A stretch of DNA of 64,000 nt from Arenibaculum pallidiluteum (GCF_017355985.1 NZ_JAFIQU010000001.1:62001-126000); one strand, 5' to 3'. Positions 28,172 through 39,543 are shown, counted from the first letter of the stretch. The notes: a model not told the origin generated them from the letters alone. Program-made: numbers and translations.

Positions 28172-28521
28172 CGAGATCTCGGGAATCACCAGGGAAACCG
28201 CACTTTCGGGACATATGCGCCAGGGCGCCGCCATGCGCAACGTTCGCGGGACTCCAACCGGGCGAAGCCGTAGGAGGTTCTCCGTAACCCCCTGTGCACC
28301 CTTGCGGAGAATTACCCGCCCTCGACGGTTGACGCCCCCGGCATTTTACGGGAAAACTCCCCCCGTGCCGCATGGGGCGGCACAGGCATCGGCGCCGCAC
28401 GGAGCGGCGCCAAACCGAGGAGGCGGGCGCCGTAACGGTATCGGCGTCCGGTTGGTCAAATCCGAGCCCCAGGGGCCGGTGCCCGCGCGCAAGCGGGTGA
28501 CACGACAAGGGGGGTTCACCC
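28172..28521. promoter_or_regulatory. 350-bp intergenic region with two tandem hairpins
   Basis: No gene is convincing here. The notable structure is a pair of perfect inverted repeats seven bases apart: GTGCCGC-ATGGG-GCGGCAC (28365-28383) and GGCGCCGC-ACGGA-GCGGCGCC (28391-28411), both with 5-nt loops. They lie about 110-155 bp upstream of the transglycosylase ATG and may form a structured leader, an attenuator or a small RNA. A strong AAGGGGGG ribosome binding site precedes that ATG. Confidence 0.45.
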
Positions 28522-29259
28522 ATGAATTCGACTGCGCGCCTCGGGCGCACGCTCCGCGGGGGCCTGTTGGGCATGGTCGCGATCGCCGCGACCGCCCTGA
28601 CCGCCGCGCCGGCACCCGCCAGCCAGCCGACCAAGCGCCAGGCGCCCGCTCCCGCGGAAGCTGCCGCACCCCCCGCCCCGGCCGCGACGGCCAATACGGC
28701 ACCGTCGTGTACCGAACATGCGCTGGAGGCCGAGCGTCAGTTCGAACTCCCCTCGGGCCTCCTGCTGGCCGTATCGCTGGTTGAAACCGGCATGTCCGGG
28801 AAGCCCCGACCCTTCGCGATCAACCATGACGGACGCTCCGTCAGCCCCGAGAGCATCGACGAGGCGCGCCGGCACCTGCGCGACGGCTCGGGCCGGCTCA
28901 AGAGCAGCCTCTTCGTTGGCTGCATGCAACTCTCGGTCACCTACCACGCCCACGCCTTCAAGCCTGCCGACCGGATCCTCGACCCCCGCGAGAACGTTTT
29001 CTACGCCGCCCGCTACCTGAAGCGGCTGCGCAGCGAGATGGGGAGCTGGACGAAGGCGATCGGCCGCTATCAGGGCGGCACCCGCGCCCAGCGCGTGGCG
29101 TATACCTGCAAGATCCACGAGCACCTCATGCAGCTCGAGCCGCGCAGCGCGCAGCTCCTGGACAGCGCCGATTGTGGCGGCCAGGAGCGGCCCGCCATCG
29201 CACCCGAGACGCGCCGGAAGTTCCGCGAGCACCAGGTCGCGCTGCTCGCCCTCGACTGA
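28522..29259 (+). CDS. lytic transglycosylase-like (SLT domain) exported protein
   Basis: A 245-residue protein with a signal peptide (core GGLLGMVAIAATALTAAPA), a Pro/Ala linker to about residue 60, and an SLT-type lysozyme fold after it. The catalytic glutamate is in SLVETG (about residue 90), the GCMQLS motif replaces the usual GLMQ, and AARYLKRL closes the core. It should cleave peptidoglycan in the periplasm. The core is short and the region after the glutamate differs from model Slt enzymes, so activity is inferred. A strong intrinsic terminator follows. Confidence 0.82.
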   Translation: MNSTARLGRTLRGGLLGMVAIAATALTAAPAPASQPTKRQAPAPAEAAAPPAPAATANTAPSCTEHALEAERQFELPSGLLLAVSLVETGMSGKPRPFAINHDGRSVSPESIDEARRHLRDGSGRLKSSLFVGCMQLSVTYHAHAFKPADRILDPRENVFYAARYLKRLRSEMGSWTKAIGRYQGGTRAQRVAYTCKIHEHLMQLEPRSAQLLDSADCGGQERPAIAPETRRKFREHQVALLALD

Positions 29260-29288
29260 GACGCTGGCTCCTGACCCCCAGCGTAAAG

Positions 29289-29329
29289 GGGGCCGCCCGC
29301 GCCACGGCGCGGACGGCCCCTTCTTTTTT
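29289..29329 (+). terminator. intrinsic terminator after the transglycosylase gene
   Basis: A GC-rich stem of 14-15 pairs with one mismatch (arms starting GGGGCCG and ending CGGCCCC) is followed by TTCTTTTTT. This is the best Rho-independent terminator in the window. Confidence 0.85.
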
Positions 29330-29453
29330 GCCGCGTCGGCCGGCGCGGAGTTCAGAGTGGATCGCGATCCGGAGCGGAGACCGGACGCGCGAATCCGTCC
29401 GAACCTCGAAGAGCTGGGATCGGCTTGAGGTTCAGGACGAACCTCGAGCTGCT

Positions 29454-30383
29454 TCAGGTCCGCGCCAGCTCGGCGCAGAGGCCTTCGATCAGCGGCTGCG
29501 GCAGACCGGCCTGCCGGCACAGGACTTCGCAGCCGCTGCGATCGGCCAGCAGGGACCGGACCCGCGTCGAGGGCAGGCCGGCGCGCAGCGCGATGCCGGC
29601 CTCGAAGAGTGCTCTCGGCCCCGCCCGCAAGGCTGCGATCAGCAGCGTCGGCTTCAGCTCGCCGGCGGCGAAGAGAAGCGAGGCGAAGCGCTCCATCTCC
29701 GGCCCGTTCAGCTCCTGGGCGATGCGCAGGAGGGTGCGCTGACGGGCGTCGATCAGCAGGGCGCGCGCCTCGGACGGAACCACCGGCCGGCGCGACAGCA
29801 CGTCCTGGAAATGGCGCACGAGCGTGTCGAGCAGCTTGCGCAAGACGCCGAAGGGCAGGCCCCCGCGCAGCGCCAGCCGCAGGACCGTGTGCTCCCGGGC
29901 GCGCGCAAGCAGCGCATCGAAGCTGGCATGGTCGAGCGGCGCCTCCGGATTTCCGGCCACGCTTGCCAGCACGGCGTCGTTCCCGCGCTCGATCAGGACC
30001 GAGACGTGTCGCGGCTCCAGGTCCGGGCGCCGCGCGACCGCGCAGCGCGCCTGGTTGTTCACGGCCAGGATCAGCCGCATCAGGTCCTCGGCCGTGAGCA
30101 CGCGCGAGAACTCGAGAATCGGTGCCGCCACGCTGGCGTTCAGGTCGAACGCAAGCTGGAGCGCCACGTCCCGCGGCAGTGTCTCGCTGCGGCAGACCGC
30201 CTCGGACAGGGCCGCGCGCACGAACTCGCTGACGTCCTCGACGAGCGCCCGGACGATCCATTCCGCCGCGGAGCGCTCGAGAACCTCGGGATGGTCGAGT
30301 TCCCTCGCCGCGCGGTCGGCCAGGGCGGCCCTTTGCGCGATCGACTTGCTCGACAGGAGCGTCTGGATTTCTTCCGGTCGCAT
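29454..30383 (-). CDS. DUF2336 family protein
   Basis: A 309-residue all-helical protein with HEAT-like repeats matching the alphaproteobacterial DUF2336 family, for example ERSAAEWIVRALVEDVSEFVRAAL split over two helices, and LPRDVALQLAFD. It has no signal peptide or membrane segment, so it is cytoplasmic. The function is unknown; similar proteins occur near motility or stress genes. GAGGGGG lies just before the ATG. It is divergent from rlmJ. Confidence 0.8.
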   Translation of the reverse strand: MRPEEIQTLLSSKSIAQRAALADRAARELDHPEVLERSAAEWIVRALVEDVSEFVRAALSEAVCRSETLPRDVALQLAFDLNASVAAPILEFSRVLTAEDLMRLILAVNNQARCAVARRPDLEPRHVSVLIERGNDAVLASVAGNPEAPLDHASFDALLARAREHTVLRLALRGGLPFGVLRKLLDTLVRHFQDVLSRRPVVPSEARALLIDARQRTLLRIAQELNGPEMERFASLLFAAGELKPTLLIAALRAGPRALFEAGIALRAGLPSTRVRSLLADRSGCEVLCRQAGLPQPLIEGLCAELART

Positions 30384-30536
30384 GAAGCCCCCTCACGACA
30401 ACGAGGGCCCACCCTAGGCGACCGAACGAATGTTCTGTGTAAATCTATCGTAAATTTCACCTGGCCGTGCGGGAGCTTGCGGCGGGTTCGAAGGGTTATG
30501 TGGATTCACGCGGGCGGCCGGCCTACATCTGCGGTC

Positions 30537-31391
30537 ATGAACTACCGCCACGCCTATCACGCCGGGAACTTCGCCGACGTCTTCAAGCATGCAATCCTCG
30601 CCCTGCTGGTCGAGCACCTGAAGGCGAAGCCCGCCCCCTTCCACGTTCTCGACACCCATGCCGGCATCGGCCGCTACGACCTCGCCGGGGTCGAAGCCGG
30701 AAAGACCGGCGAATGGCGGCAGGGGATCGCGCGGGTGCTGGAGGCGGCGGACAGGCTCCCTGCGGAGCTCGGCCCCTATTTCGATTCCGTGCGCGCGCTC
30801 GACTCCGGGGCCGCGGGTACGCCGCGCTGGTATCCGGGCTCGCCGCGCGTGGTGCGGCATCTGATGCGGCCCGACGACCGGCTGACCCTGGTGGAGCTGC
30901 ATCCAGAGGACGTCCGCACCCTGAAGGCCGAGTTCGCCCGGGACCGGCAGGTTGCCGTCCACCACATGGATGCCTACCAGTCGCTCAAGGCCCACCTCCC
31001 CCCGCGCGAGAAGCGGGGCCTGGTGCTCGTCGACCCGCCCTTCGAGGCCACGGACGAATTCGCGCGCCTGGCCGAGGGGCTGACGCTGGCGCACCGGCGC
31101 TGGGCCGGCGGCATCAAGGCGCTATGGTATCCCGTCAAGGAGCGGCCGGCCGTCTGGCGCTTCCAAGAGGCGGTCGCCGCGGCGGGGATTCCCAAGATCC
31201 TGCGCGCCGAGATCACGATCCATCCCGAGGACACGCATACGCGGCTCAACGGGTGCGGAATGCTGATCGTGAACCCGCCCTGGCGCCTCGACGACCTTCT
31301 GGGCCGCATCCTGCCACCGCTCCACGAGGCGTTGGGCGCCGAGGCCGGAGGGGTCCTGGTCGACTGGCTGGTCCCGGAGGAAGCGGCCTGA
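30537..31391 (+). CDS. rlmJ: 23S rRNA (adenine-2030 N6) methyltransferase
   Basis: A 284-residue RlmJ-family methyltransferase. The N-terminus MNYRHAYHAGNFADVFKH is almost invariant, the SAM site is LDTHAGIGRYDL (residues 38-49), and the catalytic DPPF is at 166-169. It modifies one adenine in 23S rRNA and is not essential in E. coli. The ATG is chosen from the invariant N-terminus; the frame extends far upstream without homology. Confidence 0.95.
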   Translation: MNYRHAYHAGNFADVFKHAILALLVEHLKAKPAPFHVLDTHAGIGRYDLAGVEAGKTGEWRQGIARVLEAADRLPAELGPYFDSVRALDSGAAGTPRWYPGSPRVVRHLMRPDDRLTLVELHPEDVRTLKAEFARDRQVAVHHMDAYQSLKAHLPPREKRGLVLVDPPFEATDEFARLAEGLTLAHRRWAGGIKALWYPVKERPAVWRFQEAVAAAGIPKILRAEITIHPEDTHTRLNGCGMLIVNPPWRLDDLLGRILPPLHEALGAEAGGVLVDWLVPEEAA

Positions 31392-31399
31392 AACGCAGG

Positions 31400-31427
31400 A
31401 AGGCGCCCCGCCTGGACGGGGCGCCTT
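31400..31427. terminator. bidirectional terminator between rlmJ and the phasin gene
   Basis: A perfect 11-bp stem (AAGGCGCCCCG / CGGGGCGCCTT) with a 6-nt loop lies between convergent genes; short A and T runs flank it on both strands. Confidence 0.75.
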
Positions 31428-31476
31428 CAAAACGGCAGCCGGTGCGGTCCGGGGCAGGCCGCCCGGCCGGCCGTGG

Positions 31477-32085
31477 TCAGGCGGCGCGGCGACCCTGCTC
31501 GGCCTGGCTGTGCAGCTTGCCATAGGCCTCGCTGGATGCCTTGGCGGCCTGCTCCGAGATCCGGGTCGAGGTGTCGAGAAGCTGCTCCATCTCGCGCCGG
31601 ACACGCTCGGTCTGGATCGCAAGCAGATCCTGGACGCTGCGGACCTTCAGGATCTCGTTCACCGCGTCGGCCTGGCGCTGCATGGCGCCCTGGGCGTAGT
31701 TAACCCATTCCCGCATGATCGCCTGCATGCCCTCGCCCACCACCGAGCTGGTCTGCAGGAGCGCATCCACGGTCTGCTGGGTACGCTGGGCGGCCTCCTC
31801 CGAGACGCGCGCCGATGCGCTGAAGAACTGCCCGAAGCGCTGCGCGGCCTCCTCGGTCACGCGGCCCGTAGTCTCGGCGGCTTTGGTCGTGATGTCCCGG
31901 GTCGCAGCACTCGCGCGCTCGGCCGTCTGGCCCGCCGCGCCGGCAGCGGTCCGGCTGGCGTCGGCGCCGACCGACACCGTCTCGCGCAGAGTATCGATAG
32001 CGTCGCGCGCCTGACCGGACACGGCATCCGCACCAACACGCACAGTGTCTCCAGCCTTCTTGGGAACTTCCTTCTCGATCGCCAT
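31477..32085 (-). CDS. phasin family protein
   Basis: A 202-residue helical, Ala/Thr-rich protein of the phasin family, which coats polyhydroxyalkanoate granules. The C-terminal half carries the phasin pattern NEILKVRSVQDLLAIQTE with heptad-like amphipathic helices. The N-terminal 70 residues are low in complexity. AGGAG precedes the ATG. No PHA synthase or PhaR gene is in the window, so its link to storage granules rests on family membership. Confidence 0.85.
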   Translation of the reverse strand: MAIEKEVPKKAGDTVRVGADAVSGQARDAIDTLRETVSVGADASRTAAGAAGQTAERASAATRDITTKAAETTGRVTEEAAQRFGQFFSASARVSEEAAQRTQQTVDALLQTSSVVGEGMQAIMREWVNYAQGAMQRQADAVNEILKVRSVQDLLAIQTERVRREMEQLLDTSTRISEQAAKASSEAYGKLHSQAEQGRRAA

Positions 32086-32105
32086 GATTTTGCTCCTAAT
32101 ATAAG

Positions 32106-32123
32106 GAGTTCCAGATGGAACTC
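32106..32123. promoter_or_regulatory. 18-bp perfect inverted repeat upstream of the phasin gene
   Basis: GAGTTCCA-GA-TGGAACTC is a perfect dyad ending 21 bp before the phasin ATG. It may be an operator or a leader hairpin that occludes or protects the ribosome binding site. It does not resemble the TGC-rich sites described for PhaR. Confidence 0.4.
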
Positions 32124-32279
32124 GCGTTGCCTCGTTCCTGGTCCCAACAACTGCGGGATCTTTTTATGCCGCACCGCAATATCACGGTTACAGAGGTAAT
32201 GCCAAGGAATGAGCGCAATTTCGCACCTGCACTGAAGTAATAGAGTTGCATCAGCGCCTGCGCCCTGCGCTTGAAACGC

Positions 32280-32316
32280 GAAGGGCCCCGGCCGGAAGAT
32301 CCGGCCGGGGCCCTTC
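32280..32316 (-). terminator. strong hairpin after the DUF2892 gene
   Basis: A perfect 16-bp stem (GAAGGGCCCCGGCCGG and its complement) with a 5-nt loop lies 13 bp beyond the DUF2892 stop, followed on the minus strand by a weak T-rich stretch. It probably ends the long nitrogen transcript or the DUF2892 transcript. Confidence 0.7.
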
Positions 32317-32328
32317 GGGATGGCGTCC

Positions 32329-34130
<1,802 letters not shown>

Positions 34131-34156
<26 letters not shown>

Positions 34157-34610
34157 GTCCATGGTCCTGGTGTCCACCATAGGCGCCGCCCTCGGGCGTG
34201 AACGGCGCACTGACGCGCCGCACCTCGGCCCCGAGGCCCTGCACCATCTCGACGATCACGGAATCCCAGCGGAACAGCAGCACGCCCTCCCCCACCGAAA
34301 CAGGCAGGTGCCGGTTTCCGAGATGCCAGGCTATGCGGGCGAGCTCGCGCGGGGTCGGGCAGCGGATCTCGGCACAGTCCTCCGCAGCCGCGCGCACCCG
34401 CAGCCATCCGCCATTCTCGAGCCGCAGCCCGTCTCCGTCGCCGAGCACCACGGCCTTGGCGAGGTCCAGCAGGAACGGCTCCCCCGCGTCGTCCTTCAGC
34501 AGGATGCGGCGGCGATGACGCTCGTCGAAGGCCAGCGTGGCCGCGCGCACGGGCTCGGGCGCGGACCAGGAGCCCGCGGGCTCCACCGAGACGGCCCGGC
34601 GGAGCGTCAT
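34131..34610 (-). CDS. ureE: urease accessory metallochaperone
   Basis: A 159-residue nickel carrier. The C-terminus is His-rich (GGHQDHGHDHGPGHG), as in nickel-storing UreE proteins, and the core HLGNRHLPV includes the conserved metal-binding histidine region. GGAGGCGG precedes the ATG. It begins ten bases after murI on the same strand. Confidence 0.95.
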
Positions 34611-34620
34611 TGCCGCCTCC

Positions 34621-35481
34621 TCAGGCGGCGGCGGCGCGCACGGGCTCGAAGGCCATGGGACGGCCGAAGAAGCGCTGGGCCAGGGCCGAAACCCGGGCCG
34701 GGTCTCCCGTCGTCAGGAAGCGCCGGACGCCACCGCCCTCGCCCCCATCCCGGCCGGCGTATTCCGGCCGCCGCTCCAGATAGCCGGCCAGGCTCTCCGC
34801 CACCAGGTCGGGCTGGGAGAGCACCTGCACTCCCGGCAGCCGGTCCGCGAAGAGCCCCGCCACCAGCGGATAGTGCGTGCAGCCGAGCACCACCGAATCC
34901 GGCATCCGACCGCCCAGCCGGTGAAGCAGCTCGTCCACGTAGCTCGCGACCAGCGTGCGCAGGGCAGCTTCCGGCGCGCCCGCCTCGATGGCGCCCGCGA
35001 GCTCCGGGCAGGGCTGCTGGACCACGCGCAAGGCCGGGGCCCGCTTCGCGATCTCGACCGGGAAGGAGTTGCTGAGCACGGTGCGCTGGGTCGCGAAGAT
35101 CGCGACGGTGCGCGTGTCCTGGACGCGTCCGACCGGCGGCGTCTCGACACGCCAGGGTGCGCCGGTAATCGCCTCGACCGTCGGCACGAGCACGCCCAGG
35201 ATGCGGCGCCCCGGGGCACGCTCCGGCAGCCATTCCTGCTGGAGCTTGCGCAGGGCGACCGCGGCCGCCGTGTTGCAGGCCAGGATCACCAACCGGCATC
35301 CGCGGTCGAACAGCAGGTCCACCCCGGCACGCGTCAGCTCCAGCACCTCGGGGCCGGTGCGCGGCCCGTAGGGTGCATTGGCGTGGTCCCCGAGATAGAG
35401 GAAGGACAGCGCCGGAAACGTCTCGGCCAGCCGCCGCTGGACCGTCAGCCCGCCATGTCCCGAATCGAAGACGCCGATCAT
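34621..35481 (-). CDS. murI: glutamate racemase, embedded in the urease operon
   Basis: A 286-residue cofactor-independent racemase that makes D-glutamate for peptidoglycan. Both catalytic cysteines are present, in LACNTAAA and VLGCTHYPL, and the N-terminus IGVFDSGHGG is diagnostic. It sits between ureC and ureE, 82 bp after ureC and ten bases before ureE, all on the same strand. This placement is odd because murI is a cell-wall gene; it may simply ride in the operon, or D-Glu supply may be tied to nitrogen state. Confidence 0.96.
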   Translation of the reverse strand: MIGVFDSGHGGLTVQRRLAETFPALSFLYLGDHANAPYGPRTGPEVLELTRAGVDLLFDRGCRLVILACNTAAAVALRKLQQEWLPERAPGRRILGVLVPTVEAITGAPWRVETPPVGRVQDTRTVAIFATQRTVLSNSFPVEIAKRAPALRVVQQPCPELAGAIEAGAPEAALRTLVASYVDELLHRLGGRMPDSVVLGCTHYPLVAGLFADRLPGVQVLSQPDLVAESLAGYLERRPEYAGRDGGEGGGVRRFLTTGDPARVSALAQRFFGRPMAFEPVRAAAA

Positions 35482-35563
35482 GCCCGCCCCTGCCCCGGAT
35501 TCCCGAGCAGCATGCCATGACAGGGTTAACGGGTCGCTGACATCGCATGGACCACACCATGGA

Positions 35564-37273
35564 TCAGAACAGGAAGTACCGCTGGGCCAGAGGCAGCACC
35601 TCGGCCGGCTCGCAGGTCATCAGGACGCCGTCGGCCCTGACTTCGTAGGTCTCGGGATCCACCTGGATGTCGGGCGTCGCGCCGTTGTGGACCATGTCGG
35701 TCTTGCGGACGCTCCGGCAGCCCTGGACCGGCAGCACCATCCGCGCGAGGCCGAGCCGGCCGGCGATGCCGCTGTCCGCGGCGGCCGCACTGACGAAGGT
35801 CACGGCGCTCGCCTGCAGCGACCGGCCGAAGGTCCCGAACATCGGCCTGTAGTGGACGGGCTGCGGCGTGGGGATCGAGGCGTTGGGATCGCCCATCAGC
35901 GCCGCGGCGATGGTCCCGCACTTCAGGACCATCTCGGGCTTCACGCCGAAGAAGGCCGGCGACCAGAGCACGAGGTCCGCGAGCTTGCCGACCTCGACCG
36001 AGCCGACGTGGCGGGCGATGCCGTGGGCCAGGGCGGGATTGATCGTGTACTTGGCGACGTAACGCTTTGCGCGGAAGTTGTCGTTGCCGGCCCCGTCCTC
36101 GGGCAGCGGACCGCGCTGCACCTTCATCTTGTGGGCGGTCTGCCAGGTGCGGGTGATCACCTCGCCGATCCGGCCCATGGCCTGACTGTCCGAGGACATC
36201 ATGGAGATGACGCCCAGGTCGTGCAGCACGTCCTCGGCCGCGATGGTCTCGCGCCGGATGCGGCTCTCCGCGAAGGCGACGTCCTCGGGGATGCGTGCGT
36301 CGAGGTGGTGGCAGACCATCAGCATGTCGAGATGCTCGTCCACCGTGTTCACGGTGAAGGGCCGCGTCGGGTTCGTCGAACTCGGCAGGACGTTGGCGAG
36401 GCTGCAGACCTTGATGATGTCCGGCGCGTGGCCGCCGCCGGCCCCTTCCGTGTGGAAGGTGTGGATCGTGCGGCCCTTGAACGCCGCAATGGTGTGCTCG
36501 ACGAAGCCGCTTTCGTTCAGGGTGTCGGTGTGGATCGCGACCTGAATGTCCAGGTCCTCGGCGACCGAAAGGCAGGTGTCGATGGCGGCCGGCGTGGTGC
36601 CCCAGTCCTCGTGCAGCTTCAGGCCGCAGGCCCCCGCCTCCACCTGCTCGACCAGCGCCTCGGGCCGGGCCGCGTTACCCTTGCCGAAGAAGCCGAGATT
36701 GATCGGGATTCCCTCGGCGGCCTGCAGCATGCGCGCGATGTGCCAGGGGCCGGGCGTGCAGGTGGTGGCAGCGGTGCCGGCGGCCGGGCCGGTCCCCCCG
36801 CCCAGCATGGTGGTCAGGCCGCTGTAGAGCGCGTCCTCGGCCTGCTGCGGGCAGATGAAGTGGATGTGGCTGTCGATGCCCCCGGCCGTCACGATGCGGT
36901 TCTCGCCGGCGATCACCTCGGTCCCCGGCCCCACCACGATGGTGACGCCGGGCTGGACGTCGGGGTTGCCGGCCTTGCCGATGCCCGAGATGCGGCCGTC
37001 GCGGATCCCGATATCCGCCTTCACGATGCCCCAGTGGTCGAGGATCAGGGCATTGGTGATCACGGTATCCACGGCGCCGGACGCGCGCGTCGCCTGGGAC
37101 TGGCCCATGCCGTCACGGATCACCTTGCCGCCGCCGAACTTCACCTCCTCGCCGTAGATCGTGCGGTCCTCCTCGACCTCGATCACCAGTTCCGTGTCGG
37201 CGAGGCGGACCCTGTCGCCCACGGTGGGTCCGAACATGGCGGCATAGGCCGCGCGGTCGATGCGGTGCGCCAT
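35564..37273 (-). CDS. ureC: urease alpha (catalytic) subunit
   Basis: A 569-residue nickel hydrolase converting urea to ammonia and carbamate. The nickel ligands His136 and His138 (SHIHF), the carbamylated Lys219 in GLKLHEDWG, and the active-site MVCHHLD loop are all present, so the enzyme should be active. It starts four bases after the ureB stop. The C-terminal RYFLF ending is normal for the family. Confidence 0.98.
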   Translation of the reverse strand: MAHRIDRAAYAAMFGPTVGDRVRLADTELVIEVEEDRTIYGEEVKFGGGKVIRDGMGQSQATRASGAVDTVITNALILDHWGIVKADIGIRDGRISGIGKAGNPDVQPGVTIVVGPGTEVIAGENRIVTAGGIDSHIHFICPQQAEDALYSGLTTMLGGGTGPAAGTAATTCTPGPWHIARMLQAAEGIPINLGFFGKGNAARPEALVEQVEAGACGLKLHEDWGTTPAAIDTCLSVAEDLDIQVAIHTDTLNESGFVEHTIAAFKGRTIHTFHTEGAGGGHAPDIIKVCSLANVLPSSTNPTRPFTVNTVDEHLDMLMVCHHLDARIPEDVAFAESRIRRETIAAEDVLHDLGVISMMSSDSQAMGRIGEVITRTWQTAHKMKVQRGPLPEDGAGNDNFRAKRYVAKYTINPALAHGIARHVGSVEVGKLADLVLWSPAFFGVKPEMVLKCGTIAAALMGDPNASIPTPQPVHYRPMFGTFGRSLQASAVTFVSAAAADSGIAGRLGLARMVLPVQGCRSVRKTDMVHNGATPDIQVDPETYEVRADGVLMTCEPAEVLPLAQRYFLF

Positions 37274-37276
37274 GGC

Positions 37277-37582
37277 TCAGAGGCTCCCGTTCACCTTGCC
37301 GTTGAAGCCGAAGACCATCCGTCCGCCGGCATAGGGCACGAGCGTCACGCTGCGCACCTGGCCGGGCTCGAAGCGCACGGCCGTGCCGGCCGGGATGTCC
37401 AGCCGGTGCCCGTGCGCCTTCGCGCGGTCGAAGGACAGCGCCGGATTGGTCTCGGCGAAATGATAGTGGGATCCGACCTGGATCGGCCGGTCGCCGGTGT
37501 TCGAGACGTCGAGCGTGACCGTCGGCCGGCCGTCGTTCAGGACGATCTCGCCGGGAGCGGTGATGACTTCGCCTGGAATCAT
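37277..37582 (-). CDS. ureB: urease beta subunit
   Basis: A 101-residue structural subunit of urease with the beta-subunit marks [29 protein letters not shown] and GFNGKVNG. It is encoded separately from ureA, as usual in alphaproteobacteria, and starts nine bases after the ureA stop. Confidence 0.97.
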   Translation of the reverse strand: MIPGEVITAPGEIVLNDGRPTVTLDVSNTGDRPIQVGSHYHFAETNPALSFDRAKAHGHRLDIPAGTAVRFEPGQVRSVTLVPYAGGRMVFGFNGKVNGSL

Positions 37583-37591
37583 GGCCTTCCC

Positions 37592-37894
37592 CTATCGGAT
37601 CGGGTTGTGGACGGTGACCAGCTTCGTCCCGTCGGGGAAGGTGGCCTCGACCTGGATCTCGTGGATCATCTCGGCGACGCCGGGCATCACCTGCTCGCGC
37701 GAGAGCACGGTGCCGCCGTCGCGCATCAGCTCGGCGACGGAGCGGCCGTCCCGCGCGCCCTCCACGACGAAGTCGGTGATCAGCGCCACTGCCTCGGGAT
37801 GGTTCAGCTTCACGCCGCGCTCCAGCCTCCGACGCGCGACCACGGCCGCCATGGCGACCAGCAGCTTGTCCTTCTCGCGCGGTGTCAGGTTCAT
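37592..37894 (-). CDS. ureA: urease gamma subunit
   Basis: A 100-residue structural subunit of urease with the expected [13 protein letters not shown]-terminus, [10 protein letters not shown] helix and C-terminal VTVHNPIR. The length is that of the family. Confidence 0.97.
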   Translation of the reverse strand: MNLTPREKDKLLVAMAAVVARRRLERGVKLNHPEAVALITDFVVEGARDGRSVAELMRDGGTVLSREQVMPGVAEMIHEIQVEATFPDGTKLVTVHNPIR

Positions 37895-37931
37895 TCCCGC
37901 CTCCCCTTCTTATTCCGTTCAGCCCGCCCGA

Positions 37932-38783
37932 TCACACATGCCAGAGCCGCGGCAGCCGCGCCGGGCGCCCCAGGAACGCCTCGCGCATGCCCGCCCAGAA
38001 GGCGCCGTAGGCGCCGCGCATGGCCCGCGCCTCGCGGCCGAGCCAGCGCACCAGCAGGATGTCCTCGACGATGCCGGCCGCAGCCCGGACACCGTCCGGC
38101 GGCGCGTCCAGCAGGTCCCGCGCCCTGTCGAGCAGCCCGGCCGCGCCCGGCCCCACGCAGAGGATCGTGCCGGTCGCGACCGCCCCGCCGTAGCAGGCGG
38201 GGTCATCCAGCACCGCGGCGCAGCCCCCGTCCAGGTGCTGGGCGTCGGCCCAGACCAGGCGGCCATCCCGCCGGATCTCCCAGGCGTCGCGCGCAAGGCC
38301 CCGGCGAAACCGTTCGCCCATGGCGGTGCGCCCGAAGACCAGCATCTCGCCCGCCATCAGCCGCGCATCGCCCGAGAGATCAGCCCGGGTGGTACGGCGG
38401 AGCCGCGCCTGGTCGAACAGGATCGTCTCCTGCGGCAACCATTCCAGGGCGCCGCCGGGCCCGGCGGCAAGCGCCACCTCCATCAGGCAGTCGGGCTCCG
38501 CGGAGCGGTAGACCTTCTCGGCTGCCTGCGTGGTGACAAGGGCTTCCGCGCCGTCGCGCACCTCGGCCCGTACGTCGAGCCGGTCGCCGCCCACCATGCC
38601 GCCCGAGGTCGTCACCAGCACCGCCCAGGGCGGCTCGCCCGCCGGGACGGTGGGGAACAGCACCTTGAGTGGGTCGTGCTGGTAGAGATGCGCAAGGCGC
38701 GACGCCCCGTCGGCATGACGGAAAGCGACCTCGGCGGTGCCATGGACCCGGAGCCTGGCTGGCGCGGGAACGGATACGGGCAA
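37932..38783 (-). CDS. ureD: urease accessory protein UreD
   Basis: A 283-residue protein that binds apo-urease and recruits UreF and UreG. Family marks are TSGGMVGGD and TTQAAEKVYRS. The start is TTG at 38783 with GGGAGA upstream. It follows urtE on the same strand after 62 bp without an obvious terminator, so urease and the urea importer are probably co-transcribed. Confidence 0.94.
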   Translation of the reverse strand: MPVSVPAPARLRVHGTAEVAFRHADGASRLAHLYQHDPLKVLFPTVPAGEPPWAVLVTTSGGMVGGDRLDVRAEVRDGAEALVTTQAAEKVYRSAEPDCLMEVALAAGPGGALEWLPQETILFDQARLRRTTRADLSGDARLMAGEMLVFGRTAMGERFRRGLARDAWEIRRDGRLVWADAQHLDGGCAAVLDDPACYGGAVATGTILCVGPGAAGLLDRARDLLDAPPDGVRAAAGIVEDILLVRWLGREARAMRGAYGAFWAGMREAFLGRPARLPRLWHV

Positions 38784-38845
38784 TCACTTTCTCCCGCGCG
38801 GGACGGACGGCCTATTCAACCATGCAGGGCTCACAGCACAAGCCC

Positions 38846-39541
38846 TCAGACCGTCAGGTGCCGGCGGACCTCCTCGCCCTCCAGCCCGTCCCTGTCGCCG
38901 GACAGCACGACCTCGCCGCGATCCATCACCGCCCAGCGGTCGGCAAGCTCGCGGGCGAAGTCGAAATACTGCTCGACCAGCAGGATCGCCATGTCGCCGC
39001 GCGAGCGCAGATACGCGATGGCCCGCGCGATGTCCTTGATGATGGAGGGCTGGATGCCCTCCGTCGGCTCGTCCAGCACGAGGAGCCGCGGGCGTGTCAC
39101 CAGCGCGCGGCCGATGGCGAGCTGCTGCTGCTGCCCGCCCGACAGGTCGCCGCCGCGGCGCGCCAGCATGGTCCTGAGCACCGGGAACAGCTCGAAGACC
39201 GTGTCGGGGATGGTCCGATCCGCACGGCCGAGCGGCGCGAACCCGGTCAGCAGGTTCTCGCGCACGCTGAGCAGCGGGAAGACCTCGCGCCCCTGGGGGA
39301 CGTAGGCGATGCCGCGGCGCGCGCGCTCGAAGGGCGGGAGGCGCGCCAGATCCTGACCTTCCCAACGGATGGATCCCCGCGTGATGGCGCGATGGCCGAC
39401 GATCGCGCGCAGCAGGCTCGTCTTGCCGACGCCGTTGCGGCCGAGCAGGCAGGTGACCTCGCCGGGGCGGACGTCGAGAGAGACGGCGCGCAGCGCCTGG
39501 GCGGCGCCGTAATGGAGGTCGACGGACCGGATTTCGAGCAT
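38846..39541 (-). CDS. urtE: urea ABC transporter ATP-binding protein UrtE
   Basis: A 231-residue ATPase of the branched-chain/urea importer class, with Walker A GRNGVGKTS, signature LSGGQQQQLAIGRAL and Walker B LLVLDEPTEGIQPS. The LDEPTEGIQPSI wording is typical of UrtE. It starts three bases after urtD ends. Confidence 0.95.
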   Translation of the reverse strand: MLEIRSVDLHYGAAQALRAVSLDVRPGEVTCLLGRNGVGKTSLLRAIVGHRAITRGSIRWEGQDLARLPPFERARRGIAYVPQGREVFPLLSVRENLLTGFAPLGRADRTIPDTVFELFPVLRTMLARRGGDLSGGQQQQLAIGRALVTRPRLLVLDEPTEGIQPSIIKDIARAIAYLRSRGDMAILLVEQYFDFARELADRWAVMDRGEVVLSGDRDGLEGEEVRRHLTV

Positions 39542-39543
39542 TC

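Noticed and set aside
35480-38536. 1018-codon plus-strand frame opposite the urease genes
   Set aside because: It is the antisense of ureCBAD and has no homology; such frames are common opposite GC-rich codons.
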